DNA from: Kaistella gelatinilytica
GTDB taxonomy: Bacteria; Bacteroidota; Bacteroidia; Flavobacteriales; Weeksellaceae
Assembly (NCBI RefSeq): GCF_015679325.1
Contig: NZ_JADPVI010000001.1
Coordinates: 1,488,001 to 1,552,000 of the forward strand
Length of the DNA stretch: 64,000 nt
Reading direction: 5' to 3'
Below, piece by piece: positions 26,322 through 33,995 of this stretch (position 1 is the stretch's first letter; each line of letters starts with the position of its first letter). The notes under the pieces are model-generated. The model was not told the DNA's origin, searched no databases, and was given only the letters and a program-made list of their open reading frames with translations. The position numbers and the translations under genes were made by a program.

Positions 26322-26636
26322 ATGGAAATCTTAATCAACACTGATAATAACATATCAGGAACCGCAGAAATGATCGCATACTTTAAAACTTCTATCGCAG
26401 AAGACTTCGAGAGATTCAGCGAACATTTAACGCGTATGGAAGTAAAATTAAGCGATGAAAATGGTGACAAAAGCACAGGCAACGACAAAAAATGTGTCAT
26501 GGAAGCACGCATCAAAGGAATGCAGCCAACCGTGGTAACAAGCCACTCGACGACCGTAGAAAAAGCCGTAAAAGAAGCTTCAGATAAATTAAAAACTTCT
26601 CTCGATACCGTAATGGGACGATTGAGAAACCATTAA
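26322..26636 (+). CDS. HPF/RaiA family ribosome-associated protein
   Basis: A protein of 104 residues, the length of the short hibernation factor form. Features are a beta strand plus helix at the start (SIAEDFERFSEHLTRMEVKL), a charged middle, then CVMEARIKGMQPTVVTSHS and the terminal helix VEKAVKEASDKLKTSLDTVM. Members bind the 30S subunit and silence ribosomes in stationary phase. Bacteroidota often have more than one copy. Its own terminator follows. Confidence 0.85.
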   Translation: MEILINTDNNISGTAEMIAYFKTSIAEDFERFSEHLTRMEVKLSDENGDKSTGNDKKCVMEARIKGMQPTVVTSHSTTVEKAVKEASDKLKTSLDTVMGRLRNH

Positions 26637-26663
26637 AAGCTAAAGAAATATTTTCTTTTTTAC

Positions 26664-26693
26664 AAGGCGTTCATTAATTTGGGCGTCTTTTTT
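26664..26693 (+). terminator. Terminator after the HPF-like gene
   Basis: AAGGCGTTC pairs with GGGCGTCTT (with G-U pairs) around an ATTAATTT loop, followed by six T residues. Confidence 0.75.
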
Positions 26694-26739
26694 GCTTCTC
26701 CTATTTTTCTTCATTATCCCTAATTCTAAAAATACCGTT

Positions 26740-27306
26740 ATGATAGAAGGCAGCGAATATATCTTTGATCTCAGCAAAATATTCTTTGGCGATTTCACAT
26801 TTTACATTTATTTAGAAGTTATTTTGCGCGTCAGCATCATCATGCTGTATACCATTCTCATCATTCGGTGGATCGGGAAACGCGTTGTGGGTGGACTTGG
26901 CAGCGCAGATGTTTTGCTCATCGTTGCCATGGGAAGCGCAGTTGGCGACGCCATGATGTATCCTTCCGTTCCTCTTTCCGTGGCTTTAACAGTGATCACA
27001 CTCATCGCCGCCTTTCAAAAATTGTACGTTTACATTGGCATTAAATACGAACCTGTTCGAAAAATTACAGATCCAAAAGTAACAAAACTCGTCGAAAATG
27101 GACAACTTCTAAAAGAAAATTTTACCGAAGACGACATCGATGAATTCGAAGTATATATGCTTCTCCGTCAACAGGGAATTAAATTTCTATCCGAGGTTGA
27201 GCACGCCTATTACGAACAATCCGGTGTTTTGAGCGTTTATAAATTCGACGATCCAAAGTTAGAATATTCCATTTTACCCGAACATTTAGATAATTTGAAT
27301 AAATAA
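26740..27306 (+). CDS. DUF421/YetF-like membrane protein
   Basis: A protein of 188 residues starting MIEGSEYIFDLSK. It has three membrane helices (~18-100; IYLEVILRVSIIMLYTILII, DVLLIVAMGSAVGDAMMY, PLSVALTVITLIAAFQ) followed by a soluble domain with KITDPKVTKLVENGQLLKEN and EFEVYMLLRQQGIKFLSEVE, the DUF421 signature. The family is common near spore and stress genes; the role is unknown. An earlier TTG in frame is less likely. Confidence 0.88.
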   Translation: MIEGSEYIFDLSKIFFGDFTFYIYLEVILRVSIIMLYTILIIRWIGKRVVGGLGSADVLLIVAMGSAVGDAMMYPSVPLSVALTVITLIAAFQKLYVYIGIKYEPVRKITDPKVTKLVENGQLLKENFTEDDIDEFEVYMLLRQQGIKFLSEVEHAYYEQSGVLSVYKFDDPKLEYSILPEHLDNLNK

Positions 27307-27339
27307 TCAGACGCTCTTTTTCAGTATTTCTGCATTTTT

Positions 27340-27434
27340 TGGGCGCCTTTTTCCGCCCTCCGTTCCCGCTATTTTTTCCCATCGCTTTTTCCCAGGCAAA
27401 AAAAATGAGCTCCACTCAGGTCGGGGCGCAGATT
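27340..27434 (+). repeat. Intergenic GC-rich repeat, family 1, copy 2
   Basis: GGGCGCCTTTTTCCGCCCTC, CGTTCCCGCTATTTTTTCCC, GAGCTCCACTCAGGTCGGGG. It is the reverse orientation of the copy at 461-543 and shares its long outer blocks, while the middle differs. It fills most of the gap between the DUF421 and TPR genes. Confidence 0.8.
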
Positions 27435-27556
27435 ATTTTGTAAAAGAAATGTAATTCTTAATTCAAAAAAAATTCTGCGTTTCAAAATAATTTCCTTTCT
27501 GTATATTTGAAATTCCTCAAGTCAAACTCATTAAAAATAAAAAAACAGTCACGGTT

Positions 27557-28447
27557 ATGAAAAAATTGAACTTTTTAAAAATACTCGCTCTCCTTCTCCT
27601 TCCATTTACTGCTTTCTCACAAACCGATAATGCAGAACTTGCAAAAATGTACAGCGAAGATCAAGGCGCCAGAATGGTAAAAGACATCGACTGGAAAACA
27701 CTCAGCATGAAAGATAAAGAACGGGAAAGTCGTGTTTATGAAATGATAAAAGCGGACCAGATCGTTACAGGAAAAGATTATTATCATTCTGCCATGATCT
27801 TCCAGCACGGCTCTGATTCTATCGCTTATGGAATGGCAGTGAAACAGATGAGAAAAGCAATTGACTTGGATCCAAAAATTAACCGCTGGCTTTTAGCAGC
27901 CGCCATCGACCGCAATTTACTCAGCAGAGATCAGCCTCAGATCTATGGCACTCAGTTTTCTAAAAAAAATGGCGAGAAATGGAAACGTTCTACAATGGAC
28001 CCGACAAAAATTACTGCTGAAGAACGGAAATACTATGGTGTTGAGAGTCTTGAAGAACAAGTTCAAAAGGAGCGCGAAATGAACCTGACTCCGCTCGCTG
28101 AACTATATTCTAAATCAGATCCGATCGCAAAGAAGATCAAATTAATACAGGTAGAAAAAAAGAAAGGATTAAAATCAGACTATAATATAAGTGAAAACGA
28201 AATCAATAGTTTGGGTTATCAACTGCTATCTGATAAAAAAGAGGAGGACGCTCTGCAAATATTTACTTTGAATACCAGATTATATCCCAATGCATACAAC
28301 ACTTTTGACAGTTTGGGAGAATGTCTTCTGCTTTTAGGAAAAAAGGAAGAAGGAATAAAAGCCTATAAAAAATCTCTGGAACTGAATCCGAAAAATGAAA
28401 ATGCAAAAACAGCAATTAGCAACAGTTTAAAAAAAGCTGCACACTAA
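27557..28447 (+). CDS. Exported DUF6624-like protein with C-terminal TPR
   Basis: A protein of 296 residues with a signal peptide ending TAFSQ. Residues ~20-165 match the DUF6624 pattern: AELAKMYSEDQGARM, KDKERESRVYEMIKADQ, DYYHSAMIFQHGSDS, and WLLAAAIDRNLLSRDQPQIY with YGTQF. The last ~75 residues carry two TPR units (EEDALQIFTLNTRLYPNAYN, EEGIKAYKKSLELNPKNENA). The function is unknown; TPR implies protein contacts in the periplasm. Confidence 0.82.
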   Translation: MKKLNFLKILALLLLPFTAFSQTDNAELAKMYSEDQGARMVKDIDWKTLSMKDKERESRVYEMIKADQIVTGKDYYHSAMIFQHGSDSIAYGMAVKQMRKAIDLDPKINRWLLAAAIDRNLLSRDQPQIYGTQFSKKNGEKWKRSTMDPTKITAEERKYYGVESLEEQVQKEREMNLTPLAELYSKSDPIAKKIKLIQVEKKKGLKSDYNISENEINSLGYQLLSDKKEEDALQIFTLNTRLYPNAYNTFDSLGECLLLLGKKEEGIKAYKKSLELNPKNENAKTAISNSLKKAAH

Positions 28448-28466
28448 ACATTAGTTCTCAATTTGA

Positions 28467-29099
28467 ATGACATTAGCATCTATAACTAATTCTAAATTTT
28501 TCGATTATTTGATCCTCGCCATAAGATTTCTTCTTGCGGCAACTTTCATTTCTTATGGCTATGGAAAACTAACAGAAGGTCAGTTTGGTCTAACTCCGCT
28601 GGAATTACAAAAGCCGATCGGTGAATTAAATTTGATGCAGATCGGATGGTATTTATTTGATCAACAACCTTTTAAATATTTTATTGGGATCAGTCAAATT
28701 ATTTGTGGAATTTTATTGCTTATTAACAGAACAGTGTTGATCGGCGCAATCCTTTTTTTACCCATCGCAGTCAATATTCTCATTATCGATCTCACTATTA
28801 TGCCCTCGGCTTTTGCAACAGCTTTTGCGCTAAGATTTACTTCTTATATTTTTTTAGATGGCCTCTTATTTTTCCATTATCGTAAACAATGTCTGGAAGG
28901 ACTTCAAAAACTTCTGCAAAATGTAAAACCTAAATATAAACACCGGTTCTGGACTTTACTTTTCATCCCTCTCCTGGCTTTGATTCTGGAAATTCTGCCT
29001 TTTATTCCTAAAGTTTTATGGGGACTTATGCAGGATCCAAAAGGAATGCTGACCTGGATAAAAGAAATGACCGGTTTAATAATGCGAAATTTACAGTAA
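28467..29099 (+). CDS. DoxX-like membrane protein
   Basis: A protein of 210 residues with four to five membrane helices. The first reads LAIRFLLAATFISYGYGKL, the DoxX start pattern, then SQIICGILLLINRTVLIGAI and FLPIAVNILIIDLTIMP. DoxX-like proteins are quinone- or redox-linked in some cases, often uncharacterised. It begins 19 nt after the TPR gene, so the two may be co-transcribed. Confidence 0.75.
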   Translation: MTLASITNSKFFDYLILAIRFLLAATFISYGYGKLTEGQFGLTPLELQKPIGELNLMQIGWYLFDQQPFKYFIGISQIICGILLLINRTVLIGAILFLPIAVNILIIDLTIMPSAFATAFALRFTSYIFLDGLLFFHYRKQCLEGLQKLLQNVKPKYKHRFWTLLFIPLLALILEILPFIPKVLWGLMQDPKGMLTWIKEMTGLIMRNLQ

Positions 29100-29150
29100 G
29101 AAATACTTCTTATTTTTGTAAAAACCAGGTAAAGAACATCAAACTAAAAA

Positions 29151-30611
29151 ATGGAAAACAAAAAAACTTCTTTCACGATTTGTACCGATTGTCAAGGACT
29201 TGGCAAACAAAAGCGAAGGATCAAAAAGAGTTTGAGACTTCGTTACGAAGCTGCATTAGAAGCCTTTGAAAAATCAAATTTCGAAGGACCTGCACCAATT
29301 CGCCCGGAAGGAACTTTTATGATTTGCCCGGATTGTTTAGGCTCCGGCATAATTCCCTCAGAAAAAACACCAATTCCAGATCTAGAAAACCTTCCACACA
29401 TTGCGATCATTGGAGCAGGAATTGGTGGCATCGCTTTAGCAATCGGCTGTTTGCATCGTGGTATTCCTTTTACCATTTTCGAAAAAGACGGTAGTTTTAA
29501 TGAGCGCTCCCAAGGTTATGGTTTAACACTTCAACAAGCCAGAAAAACTTTAGAAAATTTCGGAATTTTTAATTTAGAAAACGGTATAATTTCCAATCAT
29601 CATGTCGTGCATGCTCCAGATGGAAAAATTGTAGGACAATGGGGAATGCGAAAATGGCTGGGAACAGTTGAAAAATTTACGACCCAAAATAATATTCAAA
29701 GAAGCAATATTCATATTGCCCGTCAAAATCTGCGTTTGCAGTTGCTGCAACAGTTGGGCGGAGAAAATAAAGTACGGTGGAATCATCAATTTACCGGTTA
29801 TAAAAAAGATTCTGACGGAAAATTGCATCTTCATTTTTTAGAAAATAATAGTCCGAAATTTTATCGTGCAGATCTTCTAGTTGGTGCAGATGGAATTAGA
29901 AGTGCCGTTCGAAAAACGATCATTCCCGAAGAAAAATTTCCCTTGAGATATTTAGGTTGCATGGTGATTTTAGGAATTTGCGAACTTTCTAAACTTCAAC
30001 ATTTAGAAAATTCTTTACTGGATTCTGAAACTGTTTTTCAAACAGCAAGCGGAAAGGAAAGAATTTATATGATGCCTTTCGACCAAAATTCAATCATGTG
30101 GCAACTCAGTTTTCCCATAGAAGAATCAGCCGCAAAAAAACTAAGTGAAGACGGAAAATTAGCCCTTAAAAATGAAGCAATTAAGAGGACTCCTTTTCAC
30201 AGCCCCATTCCAGAGATTTTGCGAATGACAGATGATGATAAAATTACTGGTTATCCTGTTTACGACCGCGATTTGCTCAATCCTGAAATGCTCAAAAACG
30301 CAGATTCGGTAACCTTGTTGGGCGATGCCGCACATCCGATGAGTCCGTTCAAAGGTCAAGGTGCAAACCAAGCTTTACTCGATGCTCTATCTTTGGTTCG
30401 GGAAATTTTTAAAAATTGCAACCCTTTATCAAATTGGCGAAAGAAAGGAGTTAGAGAATGTGTATTAAATTCTTTTGAACAAGAAATGCTGGAACGAACT
30501 GCGACTAAAGTGAAAGATTCCGCCGCCGCTGCAAAATTCCTTCATTCCGAAATTGCACTTTTTGAAGGTGATGAACCGAGAGGGAGGGTTTTGAAGAGAA
30601 AGGATGCATAA
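29151..30611 (+). CDS. FAD-dependent monooxygenase with N-terminal zinc-finger-like extension
   Basis: A protein of 486 residues. Residues 11-64 hold two CxxCxGxG motifs, C11-TDCQGLG and C59-PDCLGSG, the repeat found in the DnaJ zinc domain; four cysteines could bind one zinc. The FAD-monooxygenase domain begins at ~82 with IAIIGAGIGGIALAIG, then LLVGADGIRSAVRKT and LLGDAAHPMSPFKGQGANQA, the PHBH/UbiH/TetX motifs. It hydroxylates an unknown aromatic or polycyclic substrate with NAD(P)H and O2. The fusion is uncommon. It may continue the operon of the two preceding genes. Confidence 0.9.
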   Translation: MENKKTSFTICTDCQGLGKQKRRIKKSLRLRYEAALEAFEKSNFEGPAPIRPEGTFMICPDCLGSGIIPSEKTPIPDLENLPHIAIIGAGIGGIALAIGCLHRGIPFTIFEKDGSFNERSQGYGLTLQQARKTLENFGIFNLENGIISNHHVVHAPDGKIVGQWGMRKWLGTVEKFTTQNNIQRSNIHIARQNLRLQLLQQLGGENKVRWNHQFTGYKKDSDGKLHLHFLENNSPKFYRADLLVGADGIRSAVRKTIIPEEKFPLRYLGCMVILGICELSKLQHLENSLLDSETVFQTASGKERIYMMPFDQNSIMWQLSFPIEESAAKKLSEDGKLALKNEAIKRTPFHSPIPEILRMTDDDKITGYPVYDRDLLNPEMLKNADSVTLLGDAAHPMSPFKGQGANQALLDALSLVREIFKNCNPLSNWRKKGVRECVLNSFEQEMLERTATKVKDSAAAAKFLHSEIALFEGDEPRGRVLKRKDA

Positions 30612-30729
30612 TCATTAAGTTTTTCAAACTTTAAATTATTAACACATATGTTCATTTTAAATTAAAAAATGTCAGGAATAATTTTAAGGTTATTTATAAA
30701 TCATTACAATAACAAATTAATAATTATAT

Positions 30730-30761
30730 TTGATTTATAATAAAGTTTTATTTTACCTTTA
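30730..30761 (+). promoter_or_regulatory. Candidate promoter of the retron cassette
   Basis: TTG at 30730-30732, 21 nt, then TACCTTTA at 30754-30761 fits the Bacteroidota pattern TTG-N17-23-TAnnTTTG with one mismatch. A second possible box, TATATTTG, lies at 30725-30732. The ATG of the first retron gene follows at 30806. Confidence 0.5.
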
Positions 30762-30805
30762 AATTATTTATACTAAATAATATTTTAATTTATGAACAAT
30801 AATAA

Positions 30806-31660
30806 ATGACAACCGTAGAATCAATATTAGTATTACATAAGATTTTTAAAAATAACAATTGGTATGAAAGAGACAGTGATGAATTTATTTTTAACAATTT
30901 TTGCAAACTTTTAGATAATTTAGATAGTAAGCAAAGGGTTTTAATAATTGAACTAGTGAGTAATTATAAATGGATTTCATACGGTGAATATCCGGAAAAA
31001 ATTCTTTCAACATTAGATAATATTGAAAGTACGAAACTAAATATTTTAAAAAAAATCTATTTTTTCCCTGTCATTAAATTTGAAGATGAAGGTGAAATAA
31101 AAAGTGGAACTTTTCTGATGTATCCAATTAAAGCCTTCAAAAAAGATTTGAAGAATTACCAAAACATCAATTTCACGTTAAATACAAAATTCGAAACTTT
31201 TACAAATCCTGATTTTATATTAAAGGAAAATGAATTAATATTTTTAATTGATGATTACATTGGGTCAGGAGAAACTTTAGAAGCATGTTTAGGAATTATC
31301 CGACAAAATCCAAATATCACAAATGATAAAATAAAAATAATTGCTCTTGCTATACAGGCAGAAATTGCCGAAAATATTACTGGTCAAGGAATAGAAATTT
31401 TTTGTGAAAATATTTTACTTAAAGGAATAAGTGATTACAATTCACCGCCCGTAGTTGATGAAAAAATACAAATGATGTTAGAAATTGAAAAACTTATTCC
31501 AGGAGGAAGCCATTTTAGTTTAGGTTATAATAGAACTGAAGCTCTAATAACGTTATCTAGAACCCCAGACAATACCTTTCCAATATTTTGGAAAAAATAT
31601 AAGATTGGAAATAAAAAATTTGATGCGCCATTCTCAAGAGAAGAAACAGTAGAATCATGA
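30806..31660 (+). CDS. Retron-associated phosphoribosyltransferase-like effector
   Basis: A protein of 284 residues. The PRPP-binding loop is clear at 145-157, IFLIDDYIGSGET, the D-D-x-x-x-G-S-G-x-T form of type I phosphoribosyltransferases. The flanks, ~100 residues of helices before it and ~125 after, are not from a known salvage enzyme. No signal peptide, so cytosolic. It is the first of three genes with the retron RT third, and its stop codon overlaps the next start (ATGA). In known PRTase-containing (type III) retrons this gene is the probable toxin, held inactive by RT and msDNA; that role is inferred here. Confidence 0.85.
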   Translation: MTTVESILVLHKIFKNNNWYERDSDEFIFNNFCKLLDNLDSKQRVLIIELVSNYKWISYGEYPEKILSTLDNIESTKLNILKKIYFFPVIKFEDEGEIKSGTFLMYPIKAFKKDLKNYQNINFTLNTKFETFTNPDFILKENELIFLIDDYIGSGETLEACLGIIRQNPNITNDKIKIIALAIQAEIAENITGQGIEIFCENILLKGISDYNSPPVVDEKIQMMLEIEKLIPGGSHFSLGYNRTEALITLSRTPDNTFPIFWKKYKIGNKKFDAPFSREETVES

Positions 31661-31971
31661 ACAAAAAATACAAAGTCCTACTTCTTCACATAATTGAGGC
31701 TAACGGAAATTTAAATCAATTAGTCAGGGAAGGTTTATCATATAAAAGTATTTCGGAATTAACTGAAAGTTTAGTATTCGAAAATTTACTAATTTTCAAA
31801 GATGAAAAAATTAAGATTACAGAATTGGGATTGAATTTTTTGGAGACTGAAAAAAATATTATTAAAAAAGAAGATAAAGATTCCTGGATTGTGGAAGAAA
31901 GTAAAAGTAAAATTCCCAAAATAGAATTAGATTTTATATATTTACCAGACCAAAATAAATTAAATTTTTAA
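31657..31971 (+). CDS. Retron-associated small probable winged-helix protein
   Basis: A protein of 104 residues. Residues ~5-65 look like a winged helix: KVLLLHIIEANGNLNQLVRE, SYKSISELTESLVFENLLIF and the wing KDEKIKITELGLNFLETEK. The final ~35 residues are charged and contain no motif. It overlaps the PRTase-like gene by 4 nt, a sign of coupled translation. Winged-helix proteins accompany PRTase effectors in type III retrons. The fold is inferred from pattern, not aligned. Confidence 0.8.
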   Translation: MNKKYKVLLLHIIEANGNLNQLVREGLSYKSISELTESLVFENLLIFKDEKIKITELGLNFLETEKNIIKKEDKDSWIVEESKSKIPKIELDFIYLPDQNKLNF

Positions 31972-32141
31972 TTTAATAAGGGCAGTGATTCACTCGTCCC
32001 TACCTTGGGAACAAAATTTCAAGCTTAACGAGCTTTAGCTCATTGAAATCTTCCCAAAACCTCAGAATTTCAATGAGCTAAATCTCATTTTTCCGTTTGG
32101 GAGTTTTAATTGCTCCCAAACATAAAGGAAATTTTAATCAA
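31972..32141 (+). ncRNA. Putative retron ncRNA (msr-msd) between winged-helix and RT genes
   Basis: This 170-nt gap holds three ordered structures. First, a short hairpin at 31979-32001 (AGGG, AGTG paired with CACT, CCCT). Second, a long perfect hairpin: 32034-32049 (TTTAGCTCATTGAAAT) pairs with 32067-32082 around a 17-nt loop, and GAG/CTC at 32030-32032/32084-32086 extends it past one mismatch; this is the best candidate for the msd stem. Third, a 9-bp hairpin GTTTGGGAG/CTCCCAAAC at 32095-32121 just before the RT. TTGGGAA at 32005-32011 can pair with TTCCCAA in the msd loop (32051-32057). I could not assign a1/a2 or the priming G with confidence. Confidence 0.75.
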
Positions 32142-33224
32142 ATGAAAGATTTCACAAAATATAAAAAAAAATTCCGGGAAAAGGCTGAGGATATCGGTTT
32201 TTCGGAGGACAATATTGTTAAATGTCTTAATTATAGTGAAAAATTATCAAATAATAATTTACCAATCATTTATGATTCATCACATTTAGCAGGTCTAGTA
32301 GGTTATCATCGCTCTTATCTCACAAGAGCTCTGATATCCACAGAATTCTTCTACAGAACATTCAAAATTCCAAAAAAAAATGGAAAAATTAGAATTATCT
32401 CAGAACCATTACCAAGTCTTAAAGAAATTCAATATTTTATTTTAAATGAAATATTATACAAACAAAAGGTTAGCAAATATTGTAAAAGTTATATACCAAA
32501 AAGAAAATTTCGAGAATATCTTAGATTCCATACCGATGAAAAACAAGTTTTAACATTAGATATTAAAGATTTTTTTCCATCAATAAAATTTAATCATATT
32601 CATGAGTATTTTTTGAATTTAGGATTCGCAAAAGATGTTTCATTATACTTAGCATGTCTGTCAACATATACACACAAGGAAAATGATTTTATAGAATTTA
32701 AAAGATTTCTTCCACAAGGGGCACCAACAAGCCCTTATCTTTCCAATTTAATTTTAACTCCTTTCGACGATAAGGTTGCTGAATTTTGCTTTGATAAAAA
32801 AATAAAATTTACCAGATATGCAGATGATATGGCATTTTCTGGTGAATACATCGATCAAGAAGAACTTCTTATATTTATTAAGAATGAACTAAATGTTTAC
32901 GGTTTGGAATTAAATGAAGAGAAGATAAATTTTATGAAGCAGAATGTTCCTCAAATTATTTCTGGAGTAATTGTAAATAAGAAGCTGCAACTACCGAAAG
33001 CACAAAGGAATGAGATAAGAAAAGTCATGTATTTTATAAATGAGTTTGGAATTGATAATCATTTAGAGAAAACAAATGAAACTAGAGAATATTATCTTTC
33101 ACATTTGTTAGGCAGAATACAATATGCATTAAATTTAAATCCTGATGATTCTGCGATGAAGGAATATAAAAATCAAATTATTGAAATTAAGAACGAACAA
33201 AATTTAAAATTTCTAATAGAATAA
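32142..33224 (+). CDS. Retron-type reverse transcriptase
   Basis: A protein of 360 residues starting MKDFTKYKKKF. RT motifs are in order: IPKKNGKIRIISEP (76-89), VLTLDIKDFFPSI with D140, FLPQGAPTSPYLSNL (189-203) and FTRYADDMAFSG with YADD at 226-229. The block IISGVIVNKKLQLP at ~272-285 is the retron VTG-like region, here I-S-G. The residues before the first aspartate read FREYLRFH, so the NAxxH motif of many retron RTs is not kept apart from its His. The frame extends upstream to TTG 32097, but that part is the last hairpin of the RNA, so the ATG at 32142 (after AAAGGA) is chosen. The RT makes msDNA from the adjacent RNA. Confidence 0.93.
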   Translation: MKDFTKYKKKFREKAEDIGFSEDNIVKCLNYSEKLSNNNLPIIYDSSHLAGLVGYHRSYLTRALISTEFFYRTFKIPKKNGKIRIISEPLPSLKEIQYFILNEILYKQKVSKYCKSYIPKRKFREYLRFHTDEKQVLTLDIKDFFPSIKFNHIHEYFLNLGFAKDVSLYLACLSTYTHKENDFIEFKRFLPQGAPTSPYLSNLILTPFDDKVAEFCFDKKIKFTRYADDMAFSGEYIDQEELLIFIKNELNVYGLELNEEKINFMKQNVPQIISGVIVNKKLQLPKAQRNEIRKVMYFINEFGIDNHLEKTNETREYYLSHLLGRIQYALNLNPDDSAMKEYKNQIIEIKNEQNLKFLIE

Positions 33225-33240
33225 AATTTACACTTTAAAC

Positions 33241-33276
33241 AAAAGCACAATCTCCCAAGGAAATTGTGCTTTTTTA
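33241..33276 (+). terminator. Terminator of the retron cassette
   Basis: AAAAGCACAAT pairs with ATTGTGCTTTT around an 11-nt loop and continues with T residues, 17 nt after the RT stop. It marks the end of the cassette. Confidence 0.92.
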
Positions 33277-33297
33277 AAATTATAAAACAAAAGGAAA

Positions 33298-33747
33298 TTA
33301 ATCCTCCATTGCTTCACCATTTTTTCTGTAGATGAAACCACCACCGTAAATGTGTCTTCTCGCAAAACGGCTTGGCGAATCTGCGTTGACCATTTTGATA
33401 TACGTATTTCTTGGTACGCCGATATATTCGTACATTTTCCCATTCAAATGCTGAACTTTCAAAATAGATTTCTCGTAAAAGAAATCCTGAATATTAGATT
33501 TTGAAATCGTTTCGGTGTATTCTTCTTTGTATTTTTCCTGCGTTTCCGGGTTGATGCTCACCAAAAAATGGTAGGCTTCAATGACAGATTTGCTTTTTTC
33601 TTCTGCTTCCAGTTTCGCTTCTTCGTCATTCACGAATTTATCAGGATGCGAATCTTTCATCGTATTCCGGTAAATTGTCTTTAACTCTTTTAAGGTAGCG
33701 GTTTTATCAACTCCGAGAAGCTTTCTGTGTTCACCTATTCTTTTCAT
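33298..33747 (-). CDS. J-domain plus KTSC-domain protein
   Basis: A protein of 149 residues starting MKRIGEHRKLLGV. Residues ~5-70 form a DnaJ J-domain: TLKELKTIYRNTMKDSHPDK with the HPD motif, then KSVIEAYHFL. Residues ~88-149 are a KTSC domain: SKSNIQDFFYEKSILKVQ, YEYIGVPRNTYIKM and SPSRFARRHIYGGGF. J-domains stimulate Hsp70; the KTSC fold is of unknown function. The ATG at 33747 is preferred over the upstream TTG because a TAATTTTG -7 box lies at 33772-33779. The gene is convergent with the retron. Confidence 0.88.
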   Translation of the reverse strand: MKRIGEHRKLLGVDKTATLKELKTIYRNTMKDSHPDKFVNDEEAKLEAEEKSKSVIEAYHFLVSINPETQEKYKEEYTETISKSNIQDFFYEKSILKVQHLNGKMYEYIGVPRNTYIKMVNADSPSRFARRHIYGGGFIYRKNGEAMED

Positions 33748-33771
33748 ATTCTGAATCTTTTTTTGCGGGTG

Positions 33772-33779
33772 CAAAATTA
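33772..33779 (-). promoter_or_regulatory. -7 box for the J-domain gene
   Basis: TAATTTTG on the minus strand matches TAnnTTTG, 24 nt before the ATG. Confidence 0.5.
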
Positions 33780-33995
33780 AGCTTTTAAATTTTAACGACC
33801 ATCAGAAAATAATTAATTCTACAGCGCTTTAAAAATCAAACATCCTGTCTGCCAACACAGTAATAGAAACGAATCTGAACAAAAAGATTTAAAAATGGAA
33901 AAATTTAGAAGAAAAATAAAAGATGAGAAAAATTAAATTTAATATTAATCCCTCAAAGATTCCGGGAAAAGTTTGAAATATTTTGATGACCGAAA

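Noticed and set aside
32097-32141. Upstream extension of the retron RT from TTG 32097
   Set aside because: The 45 nt encode the last hairpin of the retron RNA; the ATG at 32142 has an AAAGGA upstream.
30806-33224. Diversity-generating retroelement or group II intron as explanation for the RT
   Set aside because: No template/variable repeat pair, no intron domain V-like ending, and the RT has the compact retron form with effector genes.
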